DNA of 64,000 nt from Pestalotiopsis fici W106-1 (Eukaryota > Ascomycota > Sordariomycetes > Amphisphaeriales > Sporocadaceae), in contig NW_006917094.1 in NCBI RefSeq assembly GCF_000516985.1, positions 3,348,001 to 3,412,000 of the forward strand. Reading direction: 5' to 3'. This document shows positions 25,921-38,399 of this stretch, piece by piece (the stretch's first letter is position 1; every line of letters starts with the position of its first letter). The translations under genes and the position numbers were made by a program. The notes below the pieces were generated by a model that was not told where the DNA came from, made no database searches, and saw nothing but the letters and a program-made list of their open reading frames with translations.

Positions 25921-28900
25921 CTTTAAATAAGCGGTAAATTCGTCGATTATTTTGCCTTTTAAAGGATATTTAAAAGTTTTAAAACGTAAAAGAATATAAG
26001 CGTTTAATAATTAATAATTATAAAATATATATAATCGCGATTATAAATATTAGAAATATTAAAAATATTACTAATATATTCGGATTAGAATTATAAAATT
26101 AATTAACCTAGCTACCTTATAGTAACTAAAGGCACGGGCCACCTTTATATTTAGGTATTTTTAGTATACGTATTTAAATTTGAGTTTAAGGCGATAATAA
26201 AGCGTGATTTAAGTTTAGCTAAATAGGATTATCGCCCGGCTTAGCCCGTTATTTATAAAGGTTAAATATAATAAATTAATAACGATTATTATCTTTTTAG
26301 CTACCGTAAATATTATAATCGATATATATTTTTATAGATTTTTTGGATTTTTTATTTAGTTTTATTTATTACCGCTTTTGCTTTTATTTAAAATATATAA
26401 AAAAAAAGCTATAAAAATTAACGCTATATTTTAATTATAGGAAAAGCAAAACTACTCGATTAATTTTGCTATTTATATTATTGCTCGATATACGCGCTTT
26501 TATATAAAAACCTGCATTATCCTCGAGAATTTTATTTTTTAATTTTTTCCTAAATTTATTAATTTTTATAATTTAACCCGGTTTTTTAAATCCCTTACGA
26601 AAACCTTATACGCTAAACGCGCCGCTTTCCGTAATATTTTATAAATAATAATTATTTTAAAACTATAAATAAAGCGTAAAAAACTAATATAGCTAGCTTT
26701 AACCGATATTTTTAAGGCTTTTTATAAATTCGGCTATAATTTAATATTAAAAGCTTTTATTTAAAAGGTTTTAAAAAACTAGTATTATTAAAAGGTTTAA
26801 TATATAAAATATTATAATATTATAATTATAAATAAACGGCTAACGATAAAAAAAAGCGGCCCGCGACGCTAAAACTAAAGCTAATTAATAACGGGAAAAA
26901 AATAATACAAAGGGGCGGGAAAAAGAATAATAAAAAAATAAAAAATAAAAAATATAAAAATAAAAAATAAAGGTAACGCGTAGCGAATCGCCTGCGTAAG
27001 CCGATAATTATTATATATTATACTTTTAAGCAATATAAAAAAATTTCGCAAACGATACGTTTTACCGTTTCTTTTAACCGTTTATTTTTTACGATTAAAA
27101 AATATTATTAAAAATATAATTATTAATATAATTTTTTAATATTTATAATATAAATAATTTTTTGTTTTATTTATAAATACTAATAATTAATTATAAATAT
27201 TACGGTATTGTTTTTTTTTAAGAATTTCGACCTTTTTTCTAATTATTTACATTTTTATGCGAATTTTAAATATACCGCGGCTTATTTATTTAGATATTTT
27301 TAAATACCTAATAAATTAATTACCGGGCCGCTACGCTAAATAATATACTATTAATCGGAAGGCTATAAAGCGCTAAACGCTAATAAAAATATTAGCCTTT
27401 TTTATTATTTATGCCGACGTAATTATAATAAATTACTAAACGGTTAAAAAGGACCTTTTATCGCTAAATGTGTTTTTTATGCTTTTTTTTTTTTATTCCT
27501 ATTTTTTGCTTTAGGCTAAATATTTGCTTTATATATAATTAAAGGACTTTTTTCGTTTATTATTTTTTAATTTATATAAATAAATATACGATTTAAATAA
27601 TATAGCTAACGATTTTATTCCCGCTAAAGCTTTAGCTAACGGTATTCGGAACGGAAAAGCCGTTAATATTAAACGTAAATAGGCTTAGCTTTTCGTATAT
27701 TATAAGTATTAATTATAAAATATATATTTTTTTTTAAATTTATTTTAGTATTTTTAAAATAAATATAATTTATAATATTATTAAATTATTAAACGGCTTA
27801 TTTATTTAACGCCCTAGCTCCGGCGTTAATACCGGATATTTAACCGATAATAAAAAAAATAGCAATACTGCTATTTGCGTTATTAATAGCTTAACCGATT
27901 TTAGCTTTTAATAAATCGGCAAAATTAAAATTACGCGGGTTAGCAACCTATATTCTTTTAAGGCTATTAAATATATTTATTATATAATTGGTTATTGCTA
28001 ATATAAGCGCGTTCCTAAGGGTAAAAAGGAGGGTAAGGATAAAAAGGAGGTTAAAAAGGATATTAAAAAAAAAAGGATAATAAAAAGACTAATTAGGATA
28101 CCGACTAGGATACCGATTAAAACACCGATAACGAGCTCTAAAATAGTAAACGTACTAAAAAATACCTTAGATTGCTATATTCCCCTTGGGATAAAAACCT
28201 TCGATTCGTATATTTATTCTATCCTATTTATATTGCCTCTAATTATTATATAATACCAAAAGCTTCGTTTTAATATAAAATATATTTATTTATTTAATTC
28301 CTAGCTTTTTTTATAAATACTAGGACTTTTAAAAATATTTATAAATATAAATGCTATTACGTGCGATTTAATATTTATTAAAATTTAATTATAATCGCGC
28401 TTATTAATATTTTATAAATATACAAATTAATACAAAATATCCTATTATTATCGCCTCGAATAAAAGTTTAGCAATAGCTGCTATATCGCTTATATTATAG
28501 TTATTATAATAAATAACAAATATAAATAGCGCTAGGATTTTATCGTTTGTATTTATATCGTTATTATATATATTATAGTAATTAATAGCTTTCGTCTTTT
28601 TTTACCGCCTTTTATCTTTAAGCCGTAATAACCCCGGCGCCCTTATATAAAATCGGCTTTTATATCTCGTCCAATTTTACCAGATTCTTTTAGGTTTTAT
28701 CCTATTATAATAGCAATTATTGCTAATGCCAATCGTTTTTTTTAATATATTAATTATAGACGTAATTAAATTAAAACGGCAAGTCTTATATTGCTTTATA
28801 GTTTTATTAAAAATTTTAAAATAAAGTGCAAAATATTAAAATAAAGGTTTTAAGCGCTTTATAATTAACCTAGGGTATTAAATATATTTTTATATATAGT

Positions 28901-31044
28901 ATAAAAGAATTTATTTAATATATTAGCTATTTTTAAAATAATATTATTTTTTAAGGCAATGCTTAGCTATTATATTTTTTTACCTTAAAACGAAATTTTT
29001 AAAACGCTAAAAATTCTTTTAAGCGTTAAATTATTAATTGGCATAAAATAAATATAATATTGCGAAAATACCGCTATAATTAGCGTCGCTTTAACGGAAT
29101 TATATGCGGTATTACCTTTAATAAAAAATAAAATTTTAAAAAATACCGCGTTTAATAATATAATTAAAGTAAAAATCGGTAATAAAACGCTAATATCCCA
29201 AATACCGCTTCGTTATTTAAAAATATAACTCCGGTGCTATTATAAATAAGCCCAAATATTATAATCTTTCCTAAAATCGCCTTATTATTAACTATTATTA
29301 TTAATATTATAATTCTAAATATAGCGTTTATTTTATTCGCCGGTTTAATATATAATAATTTCGAATATCGCCCGTTTTTAGCCTAATCCTTTTTTTTAAT
29401 ATCCCGTTTTCTAAGCTTATTACTAAATAAAAACCTAAAAAATCCCGAAGCGAAATAATATTAATCTAAATATTAGCGCTTCGAAAAGCCGATACTTAAC
29501 TATAAAATTAAATTATTAAAACCGGCTTATTAGTAAAAAGCGATAAAATAACTTTTAAACGCTAAAAAACGCTATTTCGAATTATAAATCCGTACCTTAA
29601 TAGCCTCGTAAAATTTCTCGTCCTCCGTCGGCAATTATAGTATATATTTTACCTATTTAATAAACTAAATAAGCCTAAAAATTAACGAGGTCGCTAAGCA
29701 TTTAAATTAAAATAATAATTTAATAAATTTAATTAAATAATATAAAAGCCGTTTTTAAATTCTAATTTTATAATCCTATTTTCCGTCCCGGGAAATACCT
29801 TTTTTTTCCTTTTATTAAAAGCATTTAAGCTAACGGTATTTATAATAAAAAATAAACTTTAATAAACTAATTAATCTTATACCTTTTCGTATATATATAA
29901 TATTAACCTTTACTAAATATTTAAATTCTTAAATTATACGTATACGGCTATAAAGGCAATTATATAATTTAGCAAATAGCCGCGTAATAATATAAAGCTC
30001 GATAATTTTTTAAAATACGGCCTATTTTAGCGTATAAATAACTCGTATTTTTGCTATAACCTATTATGCATTTTACCTTTATATATTATTTATAAGCCGA
30101 CCGCCGTAAACGCGTTATAAGCTAAATATTTTGCGTATACGCGCTTTTTGCGTATTTATAGCCGCGCTATTCCGTCCGCTTATAATTAATATAACCCTTT
30201 TTATTTAATATAATACGCGGTGTTAACGATATACGAAAAATTTCTAATTTAGCTATAATTATATCGGGCGTTTTAAAGCCGCGAAATTTTATTACCGCTT
30301 CGTTATTTATAAATATACCTTTTTTTTTTTAAAACACGAGCTTCCTATGCGTTTTATCGGCGTAAAGCAGGCGATTAATATACGAATATATAATCGTATT
30401 ACGCTTATGCGAAAAAAAGCGCGCTATAAACCGGGTTTGGTATATAATTTATGCCTTTTTACCCGAATTAACAGATTTTTAAATATTATCGCCTTATAGG
30501 GTTATATCGTTTATTATTATAAGGATTATAGCGATTAAAATAAATTAAGTAAGGTACGCCGAATTATAAGGCTTTAAAGGTAATATTTTAATATAAAGTT
30601 AGCGCTCGATAATTATAATATATAATTGCTAAATCCGATTTTAAAAAAATTAGTGCAGGTAAAATCGGATAGCTTTGGATAAGCGGATATTAAGCATTGG
30701 GACTTGCGATCGTAATTATATTAGCTTATAATTAAATATAAATTAGGTATTTATAAACGGCTATAAAAAAACGACGCTTGGACCCTTTAATATAAAAAAG
30801 TCAATTAAATGCTTAAACACATATTAGTTTATTATTATTAGCTATTATTTATATGCTTAGGTATATTACGCTACTTATTAGCTATACCTATTAATAATAT
30901 AATATATATATAAGCCCTTATACGATATTATTTTAAATACCTATTATTTTTAACGGCATACTTTTTAAATATATATATATAAGTCGCACATATTATATTA
31001 AGGGCAAATAACTCGTAAAACACCATAAAACCTGCGTAGAATAG
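25921..31044. other. RIP-degraded sequence without recognised genes
   Basis: Strongly RIP-mutated. On the minus strand around 30100-30480 a long decayed frame with few stops is visible but matches no family I recognise. The last 60 bp (about 30980-31044) become less mutated just before the copia insertion. Confidence 0.5.
30505..30539 (+). repeat. Dispersed 35-bp repeat, copy 2
   Basis: This is the partner of 25289-25323 in direct orientation about 5.2 kb away. It is the more heavily RIP-mutated copy. Confidence 0.5.
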
Positions 31045-31277
31045 TGTTAAATGGTGGACTATAATTCCTATATACTGGCGTGTACTTGAGCACACGGATC
31101 AATATTATGGTATTTAGATAAATATACGGGACCTCCCGGGGATTAGCCGGGGCCACTTAAATAAGCATATATTTTATTAAAATTAAAAGGCGTAAAATAT
31201 AAATTAATATATTATATAATTAATACCTAAATTAAATTAATTTAAACTCTAATAAAAAAGCACTATTTTGATTAATA
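31045..31277 (+). repeat. 5' LTR of the copia element
   Basis: It starts TGTTAAATGG and is little mutated up to about 31175; from there to 31277 it is heavily RIP-mutated relative to its partner and ends TA in place of CA. Confidence 0.93.
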
Positions 31278-32589
31278 ATTAAGAGTTTTAATGCCTCCGC
31301 CGAAGCTACGAAAATAATAATTATAAAGGAAGCCGGAATCGGCCTAATGGCATCGTTAAAAATAACCTCCGATTAAATTAATTAAAAATATACGTTCTAA
31401 ATTTAGGTATAGATTACCGGATTAATTAATTACCTTAAAAATAAAACGATTTTAATTAAAACCTTAATCGAACCGGATATTAAAAAAATTAAATATATAA
31501 AAACCGCGGTAGCGATTTTCGAAGCTATAAACGAAAGCGACGATCCGAGTATTTAAAATAAAAAAAAATAAAAAATAGACGATAACGGATTTTACCGAAA
31601 AAAATTAAAAGTCGTTTAATTTCGATTATAATTATTATAAAATAAAAAAGGCTATATACGCTAAGCAATATACGGCAGTTAAAAAAATTACAAAATAAAT
31701 AATTATTACGATTTTTTTAGATTTTTTTTTATATGCTGCTTAATTAACGAGCTTTTATATAAATAATACGAAAATTTTAAGGCTCGTTATAGTAAATTAG
31801 CCTTAAATAATAAAAAAAAATAAAGAAATAATATTTCGAAGCTTTTAAGCCTCTGAAAATATTAAAAAAAATTATAAATTAGGTTAATAAATAAGAAATA
31901 ATTATAGCGAAAGCCTAGGTAAAACAAATAATTAAAGTATAAAATAATTCGGTTTAGGCTATAAATTTCCTAAATACCGTTATTTTAATTATATTATAAT
32001 AAGCCGCTTTTTATTAAATTTATAAAAAATAAAGCATTTTAAATAAAAATTTGGAATATCGGGTAATAAGCAACGATTTTCGTAAAAGTTTAAGCATTTA
32101 ATAGCCGATTAAGCTAAAAATTAAAAAAGGCGCTTTCGTAATTTACGCTAATAAAACTAATAAATAGCCTTAAAATAAATAAAATAAAAACGCTTACCCC
32201 GTTAAAAATTAAATACCTTCCCGATTAAATACGGCTAATTTACGTAAAAAAAAGGGTAGACGAATTACTTATAATAAAAAATAAAAAAATATTAAATATT
32301 TTATTTGTTACCTTTTTTACGCTTTTAATTTATATTTTTACGTATTCCTAAAAAAAACTTATTTAAATTTCGTTTTTAAAAATAAAATATAAGCATAAAT
32401 AAATAAAGCCTTTAAAAAAACTTTAATTTATAAAAATAAGTTCGCAATATAAAAAGGATTAAAATTAGCCGAATTAATATATTATATATAATTAAAAAAA
32501 AATCGCTCCCGATTAATATAAATTAACGGAACGGATAATTGGTAGCAGACGTATAAAGTAGTTTTGCAATATCCGCAGAAAATTACTTT

Positions 32590-35500
32590 TTACGCTATTT
32601 AGTTATTTTAGATTTAGCGATAACGATTTTAATTATAAATATAAAAATAAAGCTTATTAACTATAGGCAAATTTTTAATTACGATTTTATCTAATTAGGT
32701 AACCGGAAATTATTTATTTATAAATACGGTATAATAATTATATAGCTCGGATCTAAAATATTATTATTAAATAATATAATTTATTATCCTAAATTACTAA
32801 TTATATTAATATTACTCCGTTAATTATAAAAATAAGGATATTATTAAAATAATAAAAACGACTTTATAATATTATATAAAAAAATAGATTTTTAATTAAT
32901 ATATTTTAAAACTAATACGGATAATACGTTTTCGAATATAAATTTTACGAATTACTTTTAGCGTTATTTGCTATTTATCGGAAAAGATATATAATATAAA
33001 TAAAAAGGCTATTATTAATTAGAAAAGCTATATAATAGCACTATAAAATAGGATATTTAGGCCCGGCAGCTTTCGAATATTTTATTTATTTATTTTAAAA
33101 GGTAAAAATTAAAAAATTAATTATAATAAAATATAAAATTTGCGTATTTGTAAAAATTATGCGTTAATTACGGTAAGCGTTATGGCTAATTAATAAAAAT
33201 TATAGCGAAAAATTAGCTATAAATTTTTATAATTATATTAAAAAAATCGAAAATTATATATTTTAAATACTAATTACCTATCGGTAAACGGAATATATAT
33301 AAAATTATTATTTTACGGAAAAAACTGCTATTATATTAATTAATGCTTTCCGATCGTTTTTAAATATAATAGAAACCTAATATAATATTAAAGTTAAAAT
33401 TATCGAATACGATAACGAAATTATAAAAATTAAATAAATAATCGGAAAATATTTTAAAAATAAATATATTAAACTTAAGCCTTTAGTATTATATATATAA
33501 GCTTAAAATAAAGCTATTAAACGCTTAAAGGGTATAATTAAAAAAAAAGAACGTATAATACGTATTAGCGCAAAACTCCTTTATTAATTTTAGCCTAAAA
33601 TCGGTAAAACCGCGGTATATTTATATAATCGCACGCCGAATTATAATTTCCGATAACGTATATTATATATAAAATTCTATAAAACAGTTACGAAAGCAAA
33701 AAAAATCCTAAATTTAAGCTATAAGCCTAATTAAACCTATTTTAAAGCTTTCGGATATAAAACGTATATAATAACGCTAATAATATAATAAAAATTCGGC
33801 CGTTTATAATAATTAATACCTAAAGCATAAATAGGATATTTTATTAAATATAAATTATTTAATATTTATAAAATATAAATTTTTAATTAAAATAAATTAA
33901 TTAATACGAAAAATATAATTATAAATAAAAAAAAATTATGCGACGGAAAATAAAATATATTTAAAAATAAGCTTTTAAGTATTAATACCTAATTTATCGC
34001 CGATTTCGTAATTAATTACACAATATTTAAAAATAAGATTTTATAAAAATTAAAAAATAAAAAAACCGCCGTAAAAAATATTTTATTAAGCGATAATTAA
34101 AATAATTAAAAAAAAATATTAATTAAAAAAATAAAAAAGCAATGCTAAATAAAAAAAATAAATAATACCCTTTTATTACCGCGAAATTTGCCTTTTAAAT
34201 TCTATTATAAATACTTTTATTAGCCTTATTAATATATAATATAAAAGCGATTATAATTAAAAATACGGCGTTATTAGCAAAAAAACTTAAAATAATCCTA
34301 TAGCAAATAGCTTTTTTAGCTGGTTATAAAGCTATTTTTAAAGCAAAATAAAGCAATAATTAAAACGATAAAGCGAAGCTAAAACGCTTTTTTTATTAAA
34401 AAATAAAAATTTATAAAGCGGAAATCCTAGCTCCTTTTAAATAATATTATAAATTATATTATTATCCGTTTAGCAAATTATTTTTTAAGCAAAAATTAAT
34501 TATTTATAAAATTATAAAAATATATAATTTTAAACCGAAATTAATAAAAAAAATTTACGAATAAAAGGCAAATAAATCCTTAATTATATATAAATATACG
34601 TATATAAATTCGATAAATATAGGAAATTCTAAAAATATAAAGCAAAATTCGTCGTTCGCGGTAATTAATAGGCGAAATTTTAAAACTAAAAAATTTACGC
34701 GGCTATATTAACTAAAAAATTATTTTACACCTTAATCGCGATTATAGCGAAATTCGATTTTAAATTAATATAATATAACGTAATAAACGCGTTTATATAC
34801 GCTTTTATTAATTAAAATATATTTATAAAAATACTAGATAAATATCGAAAAAAAAATATTATATTATTATTAAATAAAATATTTTATAAATTACGGATAT
34901 TACCGCTATTATAGCAAAAAAAATTTATAAAAATTTTAGCCGAAATCGGCTATATTTAAATATTATATAAGCCTTGCGCATTTATTAAAAAAAAAATGCT
35001 AGTTTTTTTTTTATATTAACGACGTAATTATTATATATAGGAATAAAAATAAAAAGGCTATTAATTAATTAATATAGCACTTTATAAAAAAGTATAAAAT
35101 TAATAATAGCGAGCTAATATAATAGTTTTTTAGGATAGAAATAATTAGAAATCGTATATTTAAAATAATTTAGCTATCCTAAAAGGTTTATTTTAAAAAA
35201 ATCGCTAAATTTATAAATAAAAAAAAAATTTATATAACGCTAATAAATTACGAAAAACTTATACTTCGATTAATTATAGCGTTTCCTTATAAAATATAAA
35301 AATATTAAAAAAAAATCGGATTATTATTATTCGCGGCTATATTTATAAAACTAAATATCGCATTCGCAATAGCTAAACTAGCTTAATTCCTTAATAATTT
35401 AAGCTAAATATATTAAAAAACTGCTAATCGAGCTTTAATTTATTTAATTAATATTAAAGAATTTTTATTTAAAATCGGAGGATTTTTTAATTTAATAATT

Positions 35501-35700
35501 ATTAATAACGCATTATTTGCCGATAATAATATTAATCGCAAAAATACCTAAGCATTCGCTATAAAGCTATTCGGAAAATTAATTAATTAGCGATTAAATA
35601 AACAAAATATAATTATTATTTTTATTATAAAAGCTAAATTATTTACGCTAATATAAGCTACTAAAAAAATATTATTCGTTAATCGATTATTAAAGGAACT
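32590..35700 (+). pseudogene. copia pol remnant (protease, integrase, RT, RNase H)
   Basis: The RT part is clearest. At 34738-34800 the frame gives A-K-F-D-F-K-L and then V-I-N-A-F, equal to the conserved copia block before the first catalytic Asp. At 34861-34920 L-N-K-x-x-Y-K-L-R appears, and 35012-35023 encodes Y-I-N-D, the catalytic YxDD with one Asp mutated to Asn. RNase H is at 35590-35645, with the pattern K-Q-N followed by an altered T-E-A-E. The integrase region (about 32700-34000) is too decayed to place its zinc-binding or DDE residues. Confidence 0.8.
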
Positions 35701-36071
35701 ATCGATATAACTAAATAATAATATTATTATTATTAAATATAATAATAAGCAAATTATTAATTTAATTAACGCCGAAATCGCGTTATTAAAAACGAAATTC
35801 CGTTATATAAATATTTATAATTATTAGCTGCGGTAAAAAGCCTAAAAAAAAAAGATTAGAGTTATTTATAAATTTTTAAATAAAATAATAATAAATAAAT
35901 TAACGAAAAGCTTATTAATAGGAAAATAGCAGAATTTTTTATAATAAATAAAATTTAAAATTACCTATCGTAATTAAAACGAATAGCCCTAAAAAAAGCT
36001 ATATTTTACTAATTAATAATTTTAATTTAAATATAGCTAAATTTACGATAAATCGTAAATTTAAAAGGGTA

Positions 36072-36304
36072 TATTAAATAATAAATTATAGTTTTTATAT
36101 ATTAGCGTATGCTTAAGCATACGGATTAATATTATAATATTTAGATAAATATACGGGACCTCCCGGGGATTAGCCGGGGCTATTTAAATAAGTATATACC
36201 TTATTAAAACTAAAAGGCGCAGAATATAAATTAATATATTATATAATTAATACCTAGATCAGACCAGTTTAAACTCCAATAGGAAAGCACCACCTTGATT
36301 AACA
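36072..36304 (+). repeat. 3' LTR of the copia element
   Basis: The left half (to about 36195) is heavily RIP-mutated and the right half is nearly intact, the mirror image of the 5' LTR. It ends ...TTAACA directly before the target duplication. Confidence 0.93.
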
Positions 36305-36328
36305 AATAGCATAAAACCTGTTAAAACA

Positions 36329-37234
36329 GTGTCTTCGGAGTCGATTTTTACCCAAAATAGCAGTCGTCCCCACCTATTTGTTAAAGACAACCCAAACGTG
36401 CTCATATTCATCTCCGGGCAGCGTGGAGACACGGATCTCAGCAAAGTGGTGAATGGCGAACCACTCGATCCAAGCCCTCGGAGCTTCAATTTCGACGATT
36501 TTGCCGGGTTTACAGATAAGCTCGTGCTTGAGCTGCACAGTTACGACAACATTGATCTACCCAGAGTCCTGGGCGGCGTCCGGCCTGGCAAATACGATTG
36601 CGCAAAACTGAAAAGGGGACTTTATAACGCTGGATTCTCGACTTTATCTGCGAATGCCACCAACCGCTTTCCGCTGGTTCTATCAGAATTCGGCTGGAAC
36701 CAGGACGATTTCAATACCACCTACGCCACGTGCTTGCTAGACTATATTCGAGAGCAGCAGGTCAACTGGATGATTTGGCACATTGGGGGAAGCTATTATA
36801 CTCGCCAAGGCGTCCATGACGCCGATGATTCGTGGGGCCTCTTGACGCATGACTGGTCCAGCTTTAGGTCGCCCGAGTTTATCGACGCGCACTTGAGACC
36901 GTTGGCTGACTGGACCCTTTCAGCCCACCTGAAACCCATGACCGAGACGAGTTTCCATGGATCCAGTCATTCCATGGTTACCAACTTGGGCTCTTACAAA
37001 CTCGAGTCCCTTTTGCTGATGATAGCCATGGTACTCTTGACTGCAGCTGTAGGCATTTGTGTTACAAAACGATCTCGTCTTCAAATAGCCCGCTGGTTTA
37101 CACAAACGCGAGTGTCGCTCAGCCAGTTTGCGGCAAAATGCTTAGGGGGGAATAAGGAGGTGACACTAGAACACAATGATGTATATCAAATGGAGCAGAT
37201 GCGCCTAGTCCAGAATCAAGAAGATCATGATTGA
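36329..37234 (+). pseudogene. 5'-truncated GH5 glycoside hydrolase with C-terminal membrane anchor
   Basis: The open frame (302 codons from a GTG; no ATG starts it) is the C-terminal half of a cellulase-type GH5 protein. Counted from the GTG it shows N-P-N-V-L-I-F-I-S-G (21-30), L-E-L-H-S-Y-D (67-73), the strand with the catalytic nucleophile L-V-L-S-E-F-G-W (Glu120), and W-x-I-W-H-I-G-G-S-Y-Y (147-157). A hydrophobic segment at 226-246 is followed by a basic tail, so the protein would be membrane anchored. The N-terminal half with signal peptide and the acid/base Glu (usually in an N-E-P motif) is absent. The copia element ends 24 bp upstream, and the sequence left of that element is RIP-degraded and shows no GH5 half. 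An upstream splice acceptor (AG at 36363-36364) may have joined this exon to the missing part. The body has no stops or frameshifts, so the loss looks recent or the fragment may still be transcribed. Confidence 0.8.
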
Positions 37235-37375
37235 TTCGACAACTTGAGGTGATGGAGGGCGTCCTTGCACTCTGCTCTTGTTGATATAGAGTAATTATGC
37301 CCATGACAAATACATTACGTCTTCACATGAATCTATCTTCAGGAGTTACTGTGTAGACAAAAGCAGCTCCCTCCC

Positions 37376-38334
37376 TTACAAGACCATCGACAAACTGGAT
37401 AGAAGCATGAAACCCAGAAAGAGTCTGAAAGATACATGCTCGGACATTGACGTGTTCGGAATTTGACTGTCACGGACTGCCGTTGTAGACCGCGGGCAAG
37501 CCAGTCCAACCATTTGCGAAGACGTGACGGTCTTGTTTGTACCAGCCCAGATGAGCATGGTAACATGTGCGTAGTTTGCGGCTCGATCGTAGGCTGTGTA
37601 ATTGCCCAATTGGTGTATACTTCGATCTCCATCCTCGATGCCGGTATATATGGTAAAATCGGATACGTTTTGTCCAAGGTTCAAGGCTTCAAGTGAATGT
37701 CGAGTCAGCTTGAGCCATTCTAGTAGATTTGAATGGTAAGTGAAGGGAGGGGAAGGCACCTACTACTACTGAGTATATTGTGTCCAGCCAGATCCTCGCA
37801 ACTCGATGGCATGACGAAGGAACCGTGACATGATTTTTCCGAATTGTAAGTCCTCATGCCTGCGACCACCAAATCTTCCGTACACTGTTCGCCCAAGGCT
37901 TCTTTGCAGAGACCCTCATCGTCGGCGGCTTCCACACGACCTAGATCAATTGCACAGACAGTCCACCCAGTCGTCGAGTTGGAAGTATCTCTCCGGAGCG
38001 ACATTGTCCTTTTTTCTTGCGATTCATCTAATTGACGAACGTTGGTAGAGGTGCCAGTGACGTAGCCCGACGTTTGGGTGCCGTCATCCTCAATGAGCGT
38101 GGCCGGGATGTCGGCGGCAGTGTAGGTGCTTATTGACCATGTGCTGAAATCGCCTGGCCACGGTTGCGTCAGGTCCCAGCCCGTGATATTTACGCTTCCG
38201 CTCGAGTTGTAGTTGCCAGCCGATATAGTCTCGAGCACGGTTGTGCCAAGTTCCACAACTGTGCGAGTAGAAATACCTGCAGAGCGCCCACTGCTCATGA
38301 CATTGGTCACTTGCATGACGATGTTGGTTTGCAT
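37376..38334 (-). CDS. Uncharacterised secreted or anchored protein, 5' end unresolved
   Basis: Two minus-strand exons are visible, roughly 38334-37781 and 37732-37376, joined by an intron of about 50 nt with donor GTAGGT and acceptor CTACTAG that keeps the frame. The protein has a Ser/Thr- and Asn-rich N-terminal part with several N-glycosylation sites, a Cys-rich middle (W-x-V-C, G-L-C, Q-C, S-C-H-G, S-S-C) and a C-terminal hydrophobic tail ending L-S-S-L-S-M-V-L, which fits a GPI-anchor signal. I do not recognise the family. The frame stays open upstream of the ATG at 38334 to a likely acceptor CTACAG near 38391, so at least one 5' exon with the signal peptide is missing from this model. 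A Cys/Trp-containing frame at 38472-38693 could be part of it. The gene may be broken. Confidence 0.5.
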
Positions 38335-38399
38335 GGAACGTGTTTCGAGGTAGTTGGACTGGCAGACTATTGACGCTGTTTGCTCTGTAGAAAATGGGT

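Larger units (their letters stand above)
1..36304. other. RIP-mutated AT-rich block
   Basis: This block is very AT-rich, and CA and TG dinucleotides are almost absent over long stretches (for example 3901-3960 has none), while TA is abundant and CG remains frequent. C-to-T change at CpA on both strands is the known signature of repeat-induced point mutation in ascomycetes. Decayed coding stretches are broken by TAA and TAG, as expected when CAA, CAG and TGG codons are hit. The block ends abruptly at the right end of a copia LTR, after which composition is normal. It contains at least two LTR retrotransposons and older remnants. No intact gene was found. Such blocks are typical of dispensable, subtelomeric or pericentromeric compartments; which of these applies here cannot be told. 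Confidence 0.93.
31045..36304 (+). mobile_element. Ty1/copia LTR retrotransposon, full length, RIP-inactivated
   Basis: This 5260-bp element has 233-bp LTRs at 31045-31277 and 36072-36304 and a 5-bp target duplication AATAG (31040-31044 and 36305-36309). The left LTR still starts with TG and the right LTR still ends with CA. A purine tract AAAAGGG lies just before the right LTR, giving plus orientation. In order the decayed pol reads: a retroviral-type protease segment (L-D-S/L-A near 32600), the RT core (34738-34930 with the copia signature K-F-D-x-x-L, V-N-A-F and L-N-K-x-x-Y-x-L), the catalytic Y-x-D-D at 35012-35023, and an RNase H segment at about 35590-35645. RT before RNase H at the 3' end is copia order. 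Stops are everywhere, so it cannot move by itself. Confidence 0.95.

Noticed and set aside
1..36304. CRISPR array or prokaryotic island
   Set aside because: The repeats are minisatellites and LTRs; the window is eukaryotic.
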